NCBI GenBank assembly: GCA_019096065.1
Contig: JAGUCH010000001.1
Location: forward strand, 4,712,001-4,776,000
Source of the DNA: Paracyclopina nana
Taxonomy: Eukaryota; Arthropoda; Copepoda; Cyclopoida; Cyclopettidae
Length of the DNA stretch: 64,000 nt
Direction of reading: 5' to 3'
The notes beneath the pieces were generated by a model. The model was given only the letters and a program-made list of their open reading frames with translations, made no database searches and was not told the DNA's origin. A program made the translations under genes and the position numbers. Below are positions 22,601-35,900 of the stretch, in pieces. The stretch's first letter is position 1. Each line of letters opens with the position of its first letter.

Positions 22601-24721
22601 TGTCCAGGTCTTTGGCAAATTGATTTCTGACAAACTTGTACCATTCGCGAACGCTAGAGATCACAGCAGCCTCAACGCGAAGCACGATGTCGCCTCGCGT
22701 CCTCCACTTGAGGCAATGTAGGATATGCAGGCATTTCAACAAAGCCTCCATTTGGGGGAAGTACTTGTCAAAATTATTGCCAAGGTAATACCGGTGCTTC
22801 CTCACAAACAGTATGCACTGGCCGGAAAACTTCTCGGCCGCCACGTTGAACTCATTGATGTCGGTCACGAATAGGTTGTCCTCCATAAAGTTGCTGCTGT
22901 CATCGCTCGCATGGGTAATCTCGGACTTGATGGAGGAAACGACAGGTCCAGCACACGCTTGCAAATATGTTCTCAGACGTTCCAAAATGGGAGGGAACAC
23001 ACGTAGGTCCAACGGCAAAAGAGCGTGAGTCTGGGCATATACCAGCCATCTGGACATGGCAGTGTCGACTCTCGACATTCTTCCCTAGATAAGGCAAAAA
23101 AAGCATTGAAAGAGACCAACAACTAGCTATATTTAAAAAAAAATTGGCGTACCTGGACAGCATGTTGAGCTAGGATGTTCAATGCTTCAACAGCAAATTC
23201 GTCCCTCCACTCAAAGGACTTGCACTCTTTCAGCAGTAGCTCATGAGCCAAGAGAATTCGAAGCAACCTTCGATGCTGAGCAGCCATTGTTGCTCTCTTC
23301 TGGCTGCTAGTTGATAAATGCAGCAAAAGATGAACTTGCCCTTTATTTTTCCCGTTTTTCACCAAGGTCCACCATTGGTTCAATCCGGAAGCCGGAATGT
23401 CACTTAGGCTGATTTCCACTGATCCGATCAGCTTGTTCGTATTGCCCCCGTTATTCTTGCCACTCACTGTATCCATGATGAATTGTCGCAAACCCTTCGA
23501 GTCTCGGACTTCGTTGATTTTACGCAGTTTTTCCCGCAAATTCTCGTCAGGCATGAAATTCCAGACATCCACGTGCAAAACTTCGGTGTCGTGGGGATTG
23601 TCATAGTCTAGGTCCAAAATGAAGCTTTCGTTCCACACAGGGTGAACAGTTCGCGATTTGCAGTTGGTGTTTTTCATCTCAAAAGGCCTGGATTTGAGGT
23701 GGACCGTGCAAAAAGGATCTCCGCGGGACACGTTTTCATAGGAGGACAAGTTGTCCTTGCAGGCGAGATCTTTCGCCTCGAGGACACAGAGGTTCAGCTT
23801 CAACTGAGGTCGCGGCCTTTGCGAAGCCTTTTCATAGAGAAGCAAATGCTTTTTGGGCTCGACGCGGAAAGCTTTTCGTAGGTGCTCTACCAAGTGGAAC
23901 TGCACATTCTCATCGCTGGGAGCGTCGTTCCCAATCATGTGTAAAATGCAGAATATTACTTCAGCATACAATTCCTCCACGTCCACCATGTCTGTGGCAC
24001 CAAAAGCACTATTCATGTAGTTGTTCTGAATCATTTTCCCAGTCACTGCTTTCAAAATATCAAGCCTGGACTTGAAGGCAATTTTGGACTTTCGCAAGGA
24101 ATTATGGAAAATTCTCTGCTCATCAGTCGCAGTGCTGGTGGACCCAATGGTGCCGTCAAAAGTCGTCTCACTTTTGGATTCTTCCACTGATGGCTCCTCC
24201 TTAACGATATTTTCCATGAGCACAAATTCGCTGACATTGGCATCGGCTTGGTGATCCGGCTCCTGGGTGTCATCTTGGATGTTGTACAGGTCCTTGAGCT
24301 GCTCGCAAGAACGTTGGAAAAGGGCCGTTTGACGCTTGTATAAAGTATTGATATCCTCAAAGAAATGATCATCTTGGCTTGCACTGCTCGTTCGGCTTTC
24401 CAAAGTCGACCTTCTCGAATCTTGGATGTAAAATGTGGAGCTGTTTTCCAGCAGAGGATTTGCAGGAGTTAACACATCTTTGATGTCACTGACACCGCTC
24501 CAGAAGCTCTTAGCAGCAATGACGCTGATGGGCTTTCTTCGAGCATCCAGCGAGAAGTTGCCGCAAAACAGTGCTGGCAAGCAACCGGATTGGTCGACAC
24601 TCAACGTGGAAGCGGTCTTTTTCAGTGCTTCCTTGTCGAGAGCATCTTGCTCTGCCCCTTCCGGACGCAATCTCGTCATTGTCCTGGATTTGGGATTTTC
24701 GTCATTGGACGTGGTGGACAT
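19688..24721 (-). CDS. BAIAP3/Unc13-4 family exocytosis factor (C2-MHD1-MHD2-C2)
   Basis: Seven exons on the minus strand (24721-23153, 23084-22570, 22374-21013, 20945-20537, 20484-20225, 20055-19884, 19828-19688) give 1475 residues. A polar N-terminus (1-300) precedes C2A at about 303-467 (LCVLEAKDLACKDN, GDPFCTVHL, VHPVWNESF). The Munc13-homology regions lie in exons 2-3 (about 525-1148). C2B is about 1180-1430 (EVLNARHLKPLE, CNPYVSIRL, FDETFDMVLP). This order and length fit Unc13-4/BAIAP3, which prime dense-core vesicles or secretory granules with Rab and SNARE partners at the plasma membrane. Some C2 calcium ligands look replaced. The stop lies 45 bp from the CNG channel stop on the opposite strand. 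Confidence 0.87.
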
Positions 24722-27700
24722 GTTTCAGATTGTTACCTGAAAATTACCCAGGTGGAAATTATCTGATAAATCTTGTTACTTTATTGAGAGACGACATTTC
24801 TTAGAGCTGTTTTTTACTGTACAAAGCTATATATAACGAGAAATCTAGAAGGCTTGGGTGGACATTCCAAAAGCTACTTCCTGCTAGGAAAAATGAATAA
24901 TTATCATATGTAATTAGGAATTTGATCGCGTGACCTATGAATTAAAATCCTATAAATCACATAACTAAATTGAAGGTGCGAAGTTTCATGAATGAGGATC
25001 AATATTTCATCTCTAATTTAACTTACTAGAATGGTAAATGTGAGTTTGAAAATTGCGAAATCTTGTTTCACTAGGCATGCGAAAGTGCGCAAAAGTGTAA
25101 TTCTCCACTAAAGTATACGTTTTGAAAAATGCAAAATGTTCGGCAAACTATTGCAACAATTGGTTTGTTTATATTGCTTAGCCATTAAGATTGCGACACA
25201 TCTCAAAGCCACACACAATCATGAATAGCTTATTTGCGGACTTTAATTGACAAACATTTCACGGCAAAAACGAATATGTTTATATGACAGAATTTTTCTC
25301 CCTGCTGCTGCGTCGCCGAATCAATGCAACATGCCACTCAGACAATAAATACCTGGAACTCTTATGAAAACGAGGGTGATGAGTCATACATGTTTCCGGT
25401 AGGTCGGACTAATAATTTTTTCTTCGTGATTTAACCCCTGTCAATATGATATTGAGCAAAGCTCATTATCAATTTAGGATTTTGCGATGAACACAAAAAA
25501 TTTTGGGGCTTAAACGAAAACAATCAGACCATCAGATGGGCCTCGCCTTCAGCAATATCCGAAACGAATAAAGGAGTGGCACAATAAGCAAATCGCCGGA
25601 TGAAGTTTAATTACGACACGCTTAATGCAGGAAAATTTGGCTATGCAAAAAGTAAGAAAGGCGGACTTTGGGGTGTGTGCATCATTTTGATAAAATTCTT
25701 GATGGAAAATAAAGTAGGCATGATCAAAAGGCCTTCGTCCTGCAATTAACGCAGCAATTATTGCTGACACGACGAAGTGCGTCAATCGACGTTAAAATTG
25801 CCAAAAATTGCCCACATCCATACTTTTGATATTGTCAAACGTGCAAACAAAAGGATACGAGTATATGGCAGCACAATGGAATCGGAGCAGAGCTAGAGTA
25901 TTTGGCCGTTTACGGCACATTTTCGACCGAAAAATCATGGGAGATTTTTCCCAAAGCCCGTTACTTTTCCCCCAACCTGCAGCGCAAAGAAAAGGGTGCG
26001 ATGATTGGATGCTCTCTTTTGTCAAAGCCAGCCGTTGAAGAGGTTTCCATGAGCGATTTGAGGTTTTCACGCTTGAACATGTTGAGATTTTTCAGAAATG
26101 AACGTGCAGACCAACAATCAGGTTCATTGCACCCCGTGAAATTCACGTGTGAACCGAACCGCTGATGGAAAAGGGGTGTTTTCCGCAATGCATTTGCAGC
26201 AGCAACACATTCGCATTTTAAAATCGAGATCATTGGAATCTTTTCACATAAATACGTACACTTGTGCAGTCGGGCTTCACGAGAACAACAGTGAGCTCTA
26301 GCAAACCAAGGAGATCTCGAGGAAAATATGCTATAAAGAACGGAAAACAGGGCTTGTTCTTGGAAGCCATACGAAGCAGTTGGCAAATAAAACATGTTGT
26401 AAACGAAGCAGCCGATTAAAAGTGTCTTACCATGAAACTGTTGGTTTTCGGTGCAGGTGTGGCTTTGTCATCGTGTTCACTTTCCCAAGCCTAGGTACGG
26501 TAGCGACTAACGACCAGCAGCCACACGCAGTCGTCAGTAGCGCAGCGAGGGTTTTTAAACCGCGCTTGGCGCGTTCCAATAGCGCACGCACTTTTAAACG
26601 CATCGCAACAAGGCAAGGTGTCGTCCGACAAAAACCACAGGTGTTCCGGACAGTAGGAAAGCGTCCATAAAGAAGACGCTTCTAATTCGGATCATCGACA
26701 GGGAACCAGGCCAACGCAGGCAATTCGGCAAGGATGACATCAACTTGGAAAATTGGGTCACGCCTCCAAATGCCACGAAATACAAGCTATATTGACGCTC
26801 TTCATCCATATGTCGCAGTCACGATGGGCTTTTTTTGTGGATTTAAAGTCATTAAAACAAATTTTAGCCGACTTTGCGCGATTTGGTCACCATATGGACT
26901 GCAATTGAGATGGATGATGATAGAAAAATACCCTACACCGCAATCGTAACAAAAAGGGAGCCACAAGTTGGCGAATTTAAAAGAACACTCTCTGGCAAAA
27001 GCCAAGCCTTCTCCAGTGATGAATAACAAAAACAAGCAAATGGCAAGACCTTGCAGCCAACTTCCAATTTGATCATGAAAACAGGCTAATTGCAATGTCA
27101 ACATGATTACGAGTGATTTCTACTGATGCAGTTGAGGGTCGATGCATTTATCCACTCTTAAAGCAGTTAGCAAAAGCGCAAAACAAGATGATTGCGTAAT
27201 TGATTGAAAGTAAGCCGTAAACTTCCGCATCAAGATCGGGAATTTTCCGTCAGAAAAAATTGAGCCATTATCAAACGATTATACAGAAATTGTCGTCGTT
27301 TTCACTCATACTTTTCTTGATAACAGTGCATGCTGGAACCCATTAAAATTTTCCTTTTTGCCCCCATGGCCAGGGGTGTTTTGGCACCTGGGATACATCA
27401 GACAAAAGTGATATTGGCTATGATTACGTTTTCCATATTTTTCGTTCATGGCGATCTAAAATACTCACAATAGAGGCAACGCAAAGCGGATGTTTCTCCC
27501 ATTAGGCTTTTTTTTAATGCATGCAGCATTTTTTAGCGATATATTTGGCTGATTTTGCCAAGTTGCATTGGACTAGCTGAAATTTTTCGTGACAGAAGAC
27601 AAAGCCATTAATTGCTGCAAAGTAAATTGGTAGGTTCTTTTCATACAGTTACACGAAGGTACCGGAAAGCTCATTTTTAAAAGGAAAATTTGTAATTTCA

Positions 27701-28550
27701 GGTTCATTGCTTGTGTAAAAAGTTCTCCGGTCTAAGGGAAGTTCTTAAAGAAAAACCTCTACTTTTCTTCTTGCGTCGTTTTGGTGCTAACGTACGCCTT
27801 CATCGAGAACAGCAGCATCTGTCAAGGTAATTGTTATCTGGTACAACATTTCTCAAACATCAAGACACATCAATTATAAAGTGATTACAAGGCAGAGGCT
27901 TTACTAAAAATGGTTATTGTTGTAAGGGCCCCACAATGAATACGTTTTCAAACGCCACAAAGGCCTTCTTGAAAAAAAAGACATCTCAAGTTACCATCGA
28001 CCTTATTGGAGCATATCATTTCACATGATATGAATGTTGACATGCTTAGGATGATTTAATGACTTAAATTTTAAATAAAAAATCTAATTAACACCAAACG
28101 GAAGCCGCAGAGCAGCATGTCATTCAAAGTGTGGCTCAAAAGACGTTAACAGTCACACTTGGCTGGTCAATCTAAGGAAAAGGGGCAATAATCTCCTAGA
28201 AATTCGTCACAACATGGCAGACTGAATAAAAGTAAAGAAGTCGGCTGCAAAGTTTTCATTTTCTATTGAGGTATACTTCTACTCTTTTGCTGCTAATAGC
28301 TACGACGACGAAGACCACTTTTAAAGACTAGTGACTCGCTTCAATGAATACGCCAGGTAACGTGGAGAAATTGCATGCCAGCATGATTTTTTTCTTTAGA
28401 ATTTACTCCTTGCTATGATCAAGGTAGTGATTAAAGGTAAATGATAGCCGTCAAATTTTTGCATTCCAAATGGACAAACGTGAGAGTTTTCAATTTTCCT
28501 AGACTTTCTTTTACTTTTTTTTAACAAGATCAAGATAATTTTTCACTCAC
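24722..28550. other. Gene-poor AT-rich region upstream of the Unc13-4-like gene
   Basis: This 3.8-kb stretch has many short chance frames and no domain I recognise. The Unc13-4-like promoter should lie near 24.75-25.0 kb. The only candidate coding signal is a small two-exon frame at 26.43-26.80 kb, listed separately. Confidence 0.5.
26431..26795 (+). CDS. Possible small two-exon protein, unverified
   Basis: An ATG at 26431 opens MKLLVFGAG, which reads like the start of a signal peptide. A possible donor after 26455 (GCAG|GTGTGG) joins in phase to an acceptor at 26640 (AAACCACAG). The second exon then runs to a TGA at 26795 and ends NLENWVTPPNATKYKLY, for 59 residues. A second acceptor at 26494 is also phase compatible and gives a different, basic 66-residue product. 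Unspliced, the frame stops after 20 residues. No family is recognised, and the hydrophobic part is short once spliced. It may be chance. Confidence 0.22.
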
Positions 28551-28668
28551 CGCCAGAGGCGATTATGTCCTCCAGAGCAATCCATGACTTGACTCCTGGA
28601 AGTTGCCTCTTATCCGCTGAGAACTGACAGAAATCGGTGAAAATCTGGAAGATCTCACCAGCTACCAT
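28551..28668 (-). CDS. Orphan first-exon candidate (minus strand), partner exons not found
   Basis: An ATG at 28668 on the minus strand starts a 39-residue open frame (MVAGEIFQIFTDFCQFSADK at the N-terminus, then a segment containing KSWIALEDIIASG). It ends at a near-perfect donor, GCG|GTGAGTG, in phase 1. The sequence looks protein-like and unlike its AT-rich surroundings. No matching acceptor exon was found between here and the Unc13-4-like gene, and the family is not recognised. It could be the first exon of a gene with long introns or a remnant. Confidence 0.35.
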
Positions 28669-31600
28669 CACGATGCTTGTGAGAACTATTTGGCATCGGG
28701 AAAACATTTCTCGATTCACTCAGAAACCGCTTGAATTCCGCGACTGATCTTCTTTCACTATCAAGTTTTTTCGCCACCTCAACACACGCTCACAGTTCAC
28801 TCAGTGAGTACTTAGCCGAAATAGTGGAGTAGACTTACTCAGTACTCAGTAAATACTAATCGGTAGAGGTGTATCGGGCTCGTGCTCGAGCCCGAAAGCT
28901 CGGTATAAAATAAACTTGGGCCATTCAGGAAAAATCCTAAAGGCCCGAAAAAATTGAACCGAATTACATGTTTATGCTTGTCACGAACTAAATTATTTGA
29001 TTGAAATGCGTAATATTTCGTGTCGCGTGATCGATGAGAATTAAGTGCCTCAGTATCGAAAATTCCGGACAAGTAATTTTGAAAAATTTGACTTACCTTG
29101 GCCCGAGCTACAGGCGAAAGATCATTTTGAGCAGAGCTGATTTTCAGAAACTCGCCGCTCAGTATGTTTTTTACCGGAAGTTTTGAAATATTTGTCACCC
29201 AACTTCGTTTGTTATGATTTTCTCAGAGAAGTCAGAGCTATGATCATTTGAGACGCCGCGACGGAAATATTTATTACTTTTTGGTAAGTTAAACTGATAA
29301 TTTCTTAATTGACTCAACAATATAAAAAATGTTGGATGGGATTACAGAAAAATCAGCTTTCAATAGTGCTGAAAATTTGGGCGTTTCATCCAACGCGCAA
29401 CGACGCAAACTTTTTAGAATTTGGGAAAGCTGAACAAGTTTATATGAACGCAATAATATGATATAAGTTTTCGTTCTGTGGCGAGCTAAACTAATTAATA
29501 AGTCTTTGCGTTGGCTGTAGTGGCTTTATCCCGAGATCACATAGAAATTATTTTTATTCGTTACTGAAAAATGGTTATTAACTGTGCGGTATCTTGCTAT
29601 TTTTAAATCGCTCAAACTACCCACTTTGAAGCTCTTTCAGCCTGCTTATTAGTTGCCAAAATTGTTTAGCGGAGGAGGCCAAAGTAACAAGAATTTTTTG
29701 CTAAAGATGGAAACTCTTTTTTTCACATGGTAACTGTCGCACTTTTTCTTACTCAATAGAGCAGCCATGAAAATTCTAGCCATATCTCATAATAAATTGC
29801 TTTTGGCACATTTTCCCGTTCCCTTTCAATCCTGGATATCAAAGCGCGCTTCCAGGCTTTTTTTCATGCTCCAAGCAGGCTTGAGTACTTTTTTGAAGAT
29901 TTTACGTCGCTAGCTGCATTTAATTTTGAGATTGAATTTCCTTTTTGCAGCTAGTTGCTGAGTATGGCTACATCACCTGATTTTCGCCCTCTTCATAACA
30001 ACGCCAACTCCACTTTTTCTCAATCAAAAAAATGCATTGTACCTTTTCTCCTTCAATGTCAACAATGGCAGTGTTTAATGAGGCTACCATTGCGAAAAAT
30101 GCTTTCTCTTGGGAGGCAACTTTTCGAGATAGCATTATTCCAGCGTCCCCGCGTGACATTTTGTGACAGAAACAAAGCAGTTGGAGCAAGAAAAAAATAG
30201 TTTGTTAACTTTTGGACCCTCTTGTGTGAAAGCTTCCAATTAGCTTGGCCAAGATCAAAGGCTTCAGCTTCAAAGCGTGAAAAGTTGCTCATCTTCCTCC
30301 GCTGTTTTTTGTGAATTTTTCCTATTTTTATTTTCGCTATTTATTGCGCCAAAAGGTCATGATGCAGCTAGGTCTGTTCATACTTGATCCAATTTTGAGG
30401 GCGACGGCAGCAAACTTTTTCCCACTCCTTCTGCAAAGTAGGTTTTTGGTGCAGTATCTTGTCAGCTTAACGTTGCCCTGTTTTTTAATACTTTTGGCGG
30501 GTCATTGGCGAGACTATTTCATGCGATATTCTCTATTGGAATGGAGCATTTCCATTTGGAAGGCATTTTCTTCGGGAAATGGTTGATTTTCGTATCAGGC
30601 GCAAATGATGATAAAAATATTGCGCTTTCCTGTTCCTCGGCTCGTTAAGTTTGACGAGCATCTAGTAAGTTTGGTAATCTATATGATTTATGATGCTTGG
30701 GGAAGACTCAAAACACAAAAAATGATGTCTCCCTCCTTCGCAAGAAATAATGAGCATTTGTTTTATGCCTCTTTTCTGCAACTTGGCTTCTCTGAAAGCC
30801 ACCTTGGAGCTGCTTCTACAGCAGCTGCTGCTGTTATTTTACCAAGCTGCACATTGAGCTCTACATAACCTGCTTTCCTCCAGCTCATGAAGGATCAAAG
30901 TTCGTATCATGAGAATTTCAAAATCCCTGAGCAAAATGGAAACCCAAGCCCCAAGTGCAAACAAAGTTGAGCAAAAAAACCGCGCAGCAACAACGTGGTT
31001 TAACCCTAAGTGATGGATTTAAAAGTTTGATTCTTCATCGCCAGTTGCAGGGTAGATTTACGAAATCTTCCAACTAAGGATTAGCTCAAAATTGCGTTCA
31101 TATATCAGTGGCCTCCTTATGCTCCAATGCGCTATCCCATTAAAGAAAGATTTACGCCATATAGGCTGAGAGAGTTTTTCCCCTTTCCGACACTCTAAAA
31201 AGTATCCTGTTGTAAATAATTCAATACAATCAAAGCGGGTTCTATTGTATTTTTGGTAGCATTCCATGTACGTTAAACTAAATGCAAAACTTGATGCGTG
31301 TAGAATGAAGTTGGTTGCTGTGCAATTTGCATTGTCCATGTTTGCCCAAAATTAGTGGCAGCTACTTAGCTACACCTTCAGTAGTGGGCTCATCACCAAA
31401 GTAGATCTGAGTCTAGGATTCTGGCCAATAGCTCTTTTGATCGATTAGCATATATTGAAGTGTTTTTCGAGGATTCCTGCTTGGACAGAGAATAGTTTGC
31501 ACTGCTTCTGCAATGCAATGGACTTGAGCCCGTCTCCATTATTGAAGATGAGGAGTGCGCTGAGCCCTTCCAAGCCCCGGCTTTCAGCAGCGAGCTCGAG

Positions 31601-32101
31601 GCTGCTGACTCGGTTGAGGCCGCCTGAAGGCCACCTTTAGAGCGTTTTGGGCATTCAGTCACTTTCTAGCTTGTAGTGCGATCGAAACCACCACCGCCCA
31701 TCGAGTCGTCAGAGTTTTTCCTAAAGCACTTTTCGTCATGGCCCCAGCTTCACAACCGCTGGGGGAATTGCCACAGTTTTCACTTCTCTCATGTTTACTT
31801 TAAACAGTCGTGCGAGTGTGTGTGTGATTTTCTGCAAAAATGGAGAATTTCAAAGATCAAAGAAAGGCGGCCTCAAATAATGGCCAGCAATGCTATTGTA
31901 TAAAAAAAGGCAGTTAGAAAGCTTTTTTTCTCTCGTGAAATATACTACTAAATACAAAAACCTAAGGTCAACCTCGAGGCCCAGCACTTGGAGGTTGTTA
32001 GCACAATTAGGAAGCTAATTAGCACAAAGAGAGGGAACCAAAATAAGGCTTGAATGTAAGGCCCCCTAAATAGTCTGACAAAAAGTGCTTTTTGCTTGCA
32101 G
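28669..32101. other. Gene-poor AT-rich region
   Basis: About 3.4 kb with no gene I can support. It contains the GC-rich hairpin at 28877-28896. At 31.39-31.66 kb both strands carry serine- or acid-rich open frames (minus frame ending ARILDSDLLW before a GTGATG; plus frame ending SSELEAADSVEAA), but neither has clear splice partners. The missing 5' end of the CIDE-N gene may be here. Confidence 0.4.
28870..28960. mobile_element. Possible non-autonomous hAT-like element fragment with GC-rich hairpin
   Basis: CGGGCTCG and CGAGCCCG at 28877-28896 pair around a short loop. Further GGGCC/GGCCCG pieces follow to about 28945, inside otherwise AT-rich DNA. Arrays of GGGCTCG/CGAGCCC are common near the ends of non-autonomous hAT elements in arthropods. 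I did not find the other end or an 8-bp target duplication, so this is a guess from composition. Confidence 0.3.
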
Positions 32102-32222
32102 TAGTAGGAAGGCTACTACGAGGGGAACAGCTGCTCATCAGCATGGCTTGAAGCGTTCATTTTCTCCGGTTGAGGATCAGGAAGGTCAAAATGGCCTCAA
32201 GAACCGCTGGAGGTGGCAAAAG
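32102..32222 (+). CDS. Possible upstream exon of the CIDE-N (Drep-like) gene
   Basis: A segment with a good acceptor (TTTTTGCTTGCAG) and a donor (CAAAAG|GTAGAA) is open in one frame. It encodes a basic, polar stretch that includes KRSFSPVEDQEGQNGL and NRWRWQK. The exon ends in phase 0, but the next recognised exon at 32922 needs two bases of a codon. So either another small exon lies between, a different donor is used, or this is not part of the gene. Confidence 0.35.
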
Positions 32223-32921
32223 GTAGAATGGAATTTTAAATTAGCTCCGCCTAGTGCTTTAGTGTGTAAGGCATTTTGAAAGCTATCTGATATTTTGAAA
32301 GTAGACATGATTTGGAAAATTGTGGGGGAAATAAAGTTGGCTAACGTAAGCTAGGATCAACGTTTTGCTTTTAGTGCCGAATAAAATGTGAACCAACTTT
32401 TTTTTGGCTTCCTTCCCCCTTCATATTCTTCTGTTTTGGTTGTTGCTTGTTTTAGTGTTGTCGTCTTTTCAGTACTTCCCTCGTTGGTTAGGCTAATATT
32501 TGAAGTCTTGAAAATTCTTCTAGAAGCAATGTTGACAATGCTCTCAAGAGAGAGCGAAAACGCAATAAAAGAGCTACATGCTCGCACAACAATGCTGGCT
32601 ATATTACAGAGTGAATAGGTTTTTTGCTTTTGCTGCAGAGAAGCAGTCTTTTGGAGCACGAAATATTAATGATCGCGGGTGCTCCTGATGCACTTTGAGC
32701 CCAAAAGAATGGTAGGAAAAAATCATTTCTTCTCTTTTGGTGGGGCACCTGCTGTCGTTGGTTCATATTAGATTTGCTATATGGAGCATCACAATTCTAT
32801 AAATATTAGTTTAGCTCAGACAAACTTGGTACCCTTCTGTTTGCTTTGCCCCTCTTCGCTCTAATAACCCGGGATCAATTTGGGACTTGCTGTATGGAGC
32901 TCATATCATCATCATTTTCAG

Positions 32922-35900
32922 CTCCAACTTCCGTCCAAGTTTGACCCGAGCTGAAACAATCGAGTCTTGCAACTCTGACGATTTGGTCACGGTTCTGGAA
33001 ATGCACAATCGCAAGCCATACAAGATCATCGACCGCAAAAGGGAAATCAAGAAAGGGGTGATGGCGGAATCCCTCGATGAGTTGATATCCAGAGGTAAAA
33101 GTTTTTTGCCGCAACTTGCTCACATCACAACATTTAAAAATTATAAGGAAAAGCCAAGTTGAACTACGCAATGGACAAGAAAGTGTATGTGGTTTTAGAA
33201 GAGGATGGGACCGAAGTCGATGAAGAGGAATACTTCCAAACATTGCCTGCCAATACTTTACTAATGCTTCTTTATGTCGGAGATCGATGGTCACCTTTTG
33301 GACCCCCTTTCACGTAAGTCAATTCTGCCTGCTTTCTTCCCCTTGATGCACGTCGTTTCAAAATACCAAAAATACCAGTATGCTGGCGTAAAAAATTGCA
33401 CGACATTTTGGCCAACTCCTTAACTTTTTAATCCGTTTTAAAATCCATGGCTGCCTTGCAACGTTGCTGCAGCTACTAGCTTTTGCCCAACTTTTCTTGC
33501 AAAAGAATTTGCTGCCTGTATGTGCTGGAAGTCGAATAGAATATTGTGCGTTGGCTGCTGGGATCCTGACACGCATTTGCTATGCTCCTTTTCGTCGATA
33601 ACGCAGTCCCATGGGACTTTTAAGGGAAAAGTACTACTAGTTGTTGGGAGAACGACGAATTCCTTTCGGAAATTGATACCGCATTGCCAACACAGTTGTA
33701 GCCTCTTCTTCTGTGCATTAGTAATATGGCACATGACGCCTCGATCTGCTGCTACAACTCTATCCTCTTTAGGGATTTCAGTTATGCTTACTCTTTCATT
33801 TCCTTGGCACGAGCAGAGGAATTACCAAATTGTTCGAGTAGAAAGCCGGATTTCTCTCGAAGGTAGTTGTCATCATCGTACGTAGCACTTCATTTGGACA
33901 AAAACGTCACAAAAACGCGCTCGCAAAGTATCTCACCTTCTTTTCTCCTAGCTTTGCCCAATTTTATTTCCCAGATTCTGGGTAATTGGATTAGGTTTTC
34001 TTGCATTCGTTAAACATGTGATTTCCCCGAGAAAGCCGACATATCTGAGCTACAGGAAAATAAGCTCAAAACTGACGTTTTCTTGAATAGCCTCGCGTAT
34101 CACAGTGAGAAAAAGTCCATTCGTTTTCTGCTGAAAGCGGTATCAGATCGGTTACGCACATACTAGGATATGGGCTCTTATTTTGGGGGGGGGAAAATCC
34201 ATCAAAAAAAATTCTGTTTTCAAAGGGCTGACCTTTTGATGTTAAGATGGCAATTTTCTCCCGGAAAGTCGCAAGAAGTGACCATCTCTCTCTCATCTTA
34301 AGATTGGGTCTCACTGTATTCTTTTCATCTGGATTGGCTATTAATCTAAAGATCAGGGGAAGCATAAAGAATGCAATAAGTCTTTGCTGCGACAACGAAT
34401 GAAAAGTTATGTTCTTGAGCTCTCCTAATTAATGAAGAAAACTTGCGCGTAGCAATGTAAGTAGTTTGTTTCTTGCGAATGCCTAGCTGACAGGCGGCCT
34501 CAAAAGCTTCCAGCTTAGCTCAGCTTAATATATGTAGCATATCAAGCTGAAATCGAGCTACTTGATGCTACTGACTGTGAATGTTGGCATCTAACTAAGC
34601 CTATGTTCCCCAGGGATTCTCAGGTTATTTGGTAACTCTTCTATCAACTTTTATTTCTTTGCTACACATACAAGTAAACTAAACATTTTTGTCAATGAAG
34701 CTAAATTGGGTCTAAGCTGCTGCACTTTTTCCCAAAATGGTCTAATCATTTTAAAAGTATTCGGAGGCATTTCTGAGACATTTAAAATATTCAAAAAACA
34801 CTTAGCTAAAAGGGTTTTCATAATGTATGTGCTTCGTAACAGACCACTCTTTTGAGCTGGAGTTGAAGATAGATGAGAAAAATGGCGACACCTTCTTGGT
34901 TGCTAAGATGCTGCCATTCTACCGCGCTGAGAAAATGACCTGTCCAAAATGCCCTGGCTAGCGTGTGGGTTTGAAATATGCTTTACTTTAAAAGCATACA
35001 TCCCTAGATAATTTACTTTCCCATCTCCTACCTCGCTGGCTCCATCCCAACTCATGGTTATGTCTACCTAAATTATGCTTGGCATGCATTGCATCACCAA
35101 GGCTAGAATGAGGTGCTACGACGTATTTGCCTTTTTTGTACATTTGGCTTCTACTGATTGCACTGCAAGGAGTAGTTTCTATGCAACATGTGTATCTTTC
35201 CCCCTATGTGGCTTTCAGCGCAAGATATGAATGTGATTATGGGAAATTCAAAGCTGCGAGCGCATTATGCACGATGCCGTGGTAGTGTGTGTGCTGAAAT
35301 CAGATTTATAAACCCAACTCTTTAGTCTCTTTTAGTTTTGCATCAGTTCAGCTTTCTACCCTTTGTGAAAGTCAGTGGAAGGATAAATAAACGGTTTTCC
35401 GATGACTTCAATTCTCCTGCAGCCGCAGTTACTTCCTCTTAAACGGACTTAATTTTGTAGCAAATAGTTCACAGCTAGCTTAAGAGAAAGAGAATAATAT
35501 ATAAGCATGTTGCCAGGACAAGATTTCACCATATCCTACGATGGGTTAGCGTCATTTGCTTGGTTCTCAGACAAGCTCGTGGTATTTGCATCAGTGCTAC
35601 CTACGATTGATGTGCGCTAGCTTTCTGTTTTTTCTCTGCTAGCCCTCAAATTAGTCTTCTGTCTCGATCCTGATCACTACGAAACTTTCTCTTCCCTCCA
35701 AAGCTGGTGCCTTGGCTGATTCTTCCCTCCTCCCATAAATTGCCGAAAAGACGCAATCTCTGGTTTGCTTTTTTCTTTTTTGCATGCTACTAAAAAAAAT
35801 TACAAACGAGAAAGCTACTTGCTAAAATATGACATACGTATTTGCTTTTTGCTATTAAAGTGCGAGCTTCTCATCTTTAGGTGGTTTTTTTGCTGATGCA

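Noticed and set aside
28839-29198. 119-codon minus-strand frame
   Set aside because: It crosses the GC-rich hairpin, shows no recognised motif and has no splice context. It is likely chance.
31393-31662. Serine-rich minus-strand frame and acid-rich plus-strand frame over the same bases
   Set aside because: Both read as protein-like because of complementary codon bias. Neither has clear splice partners, so neither was called.
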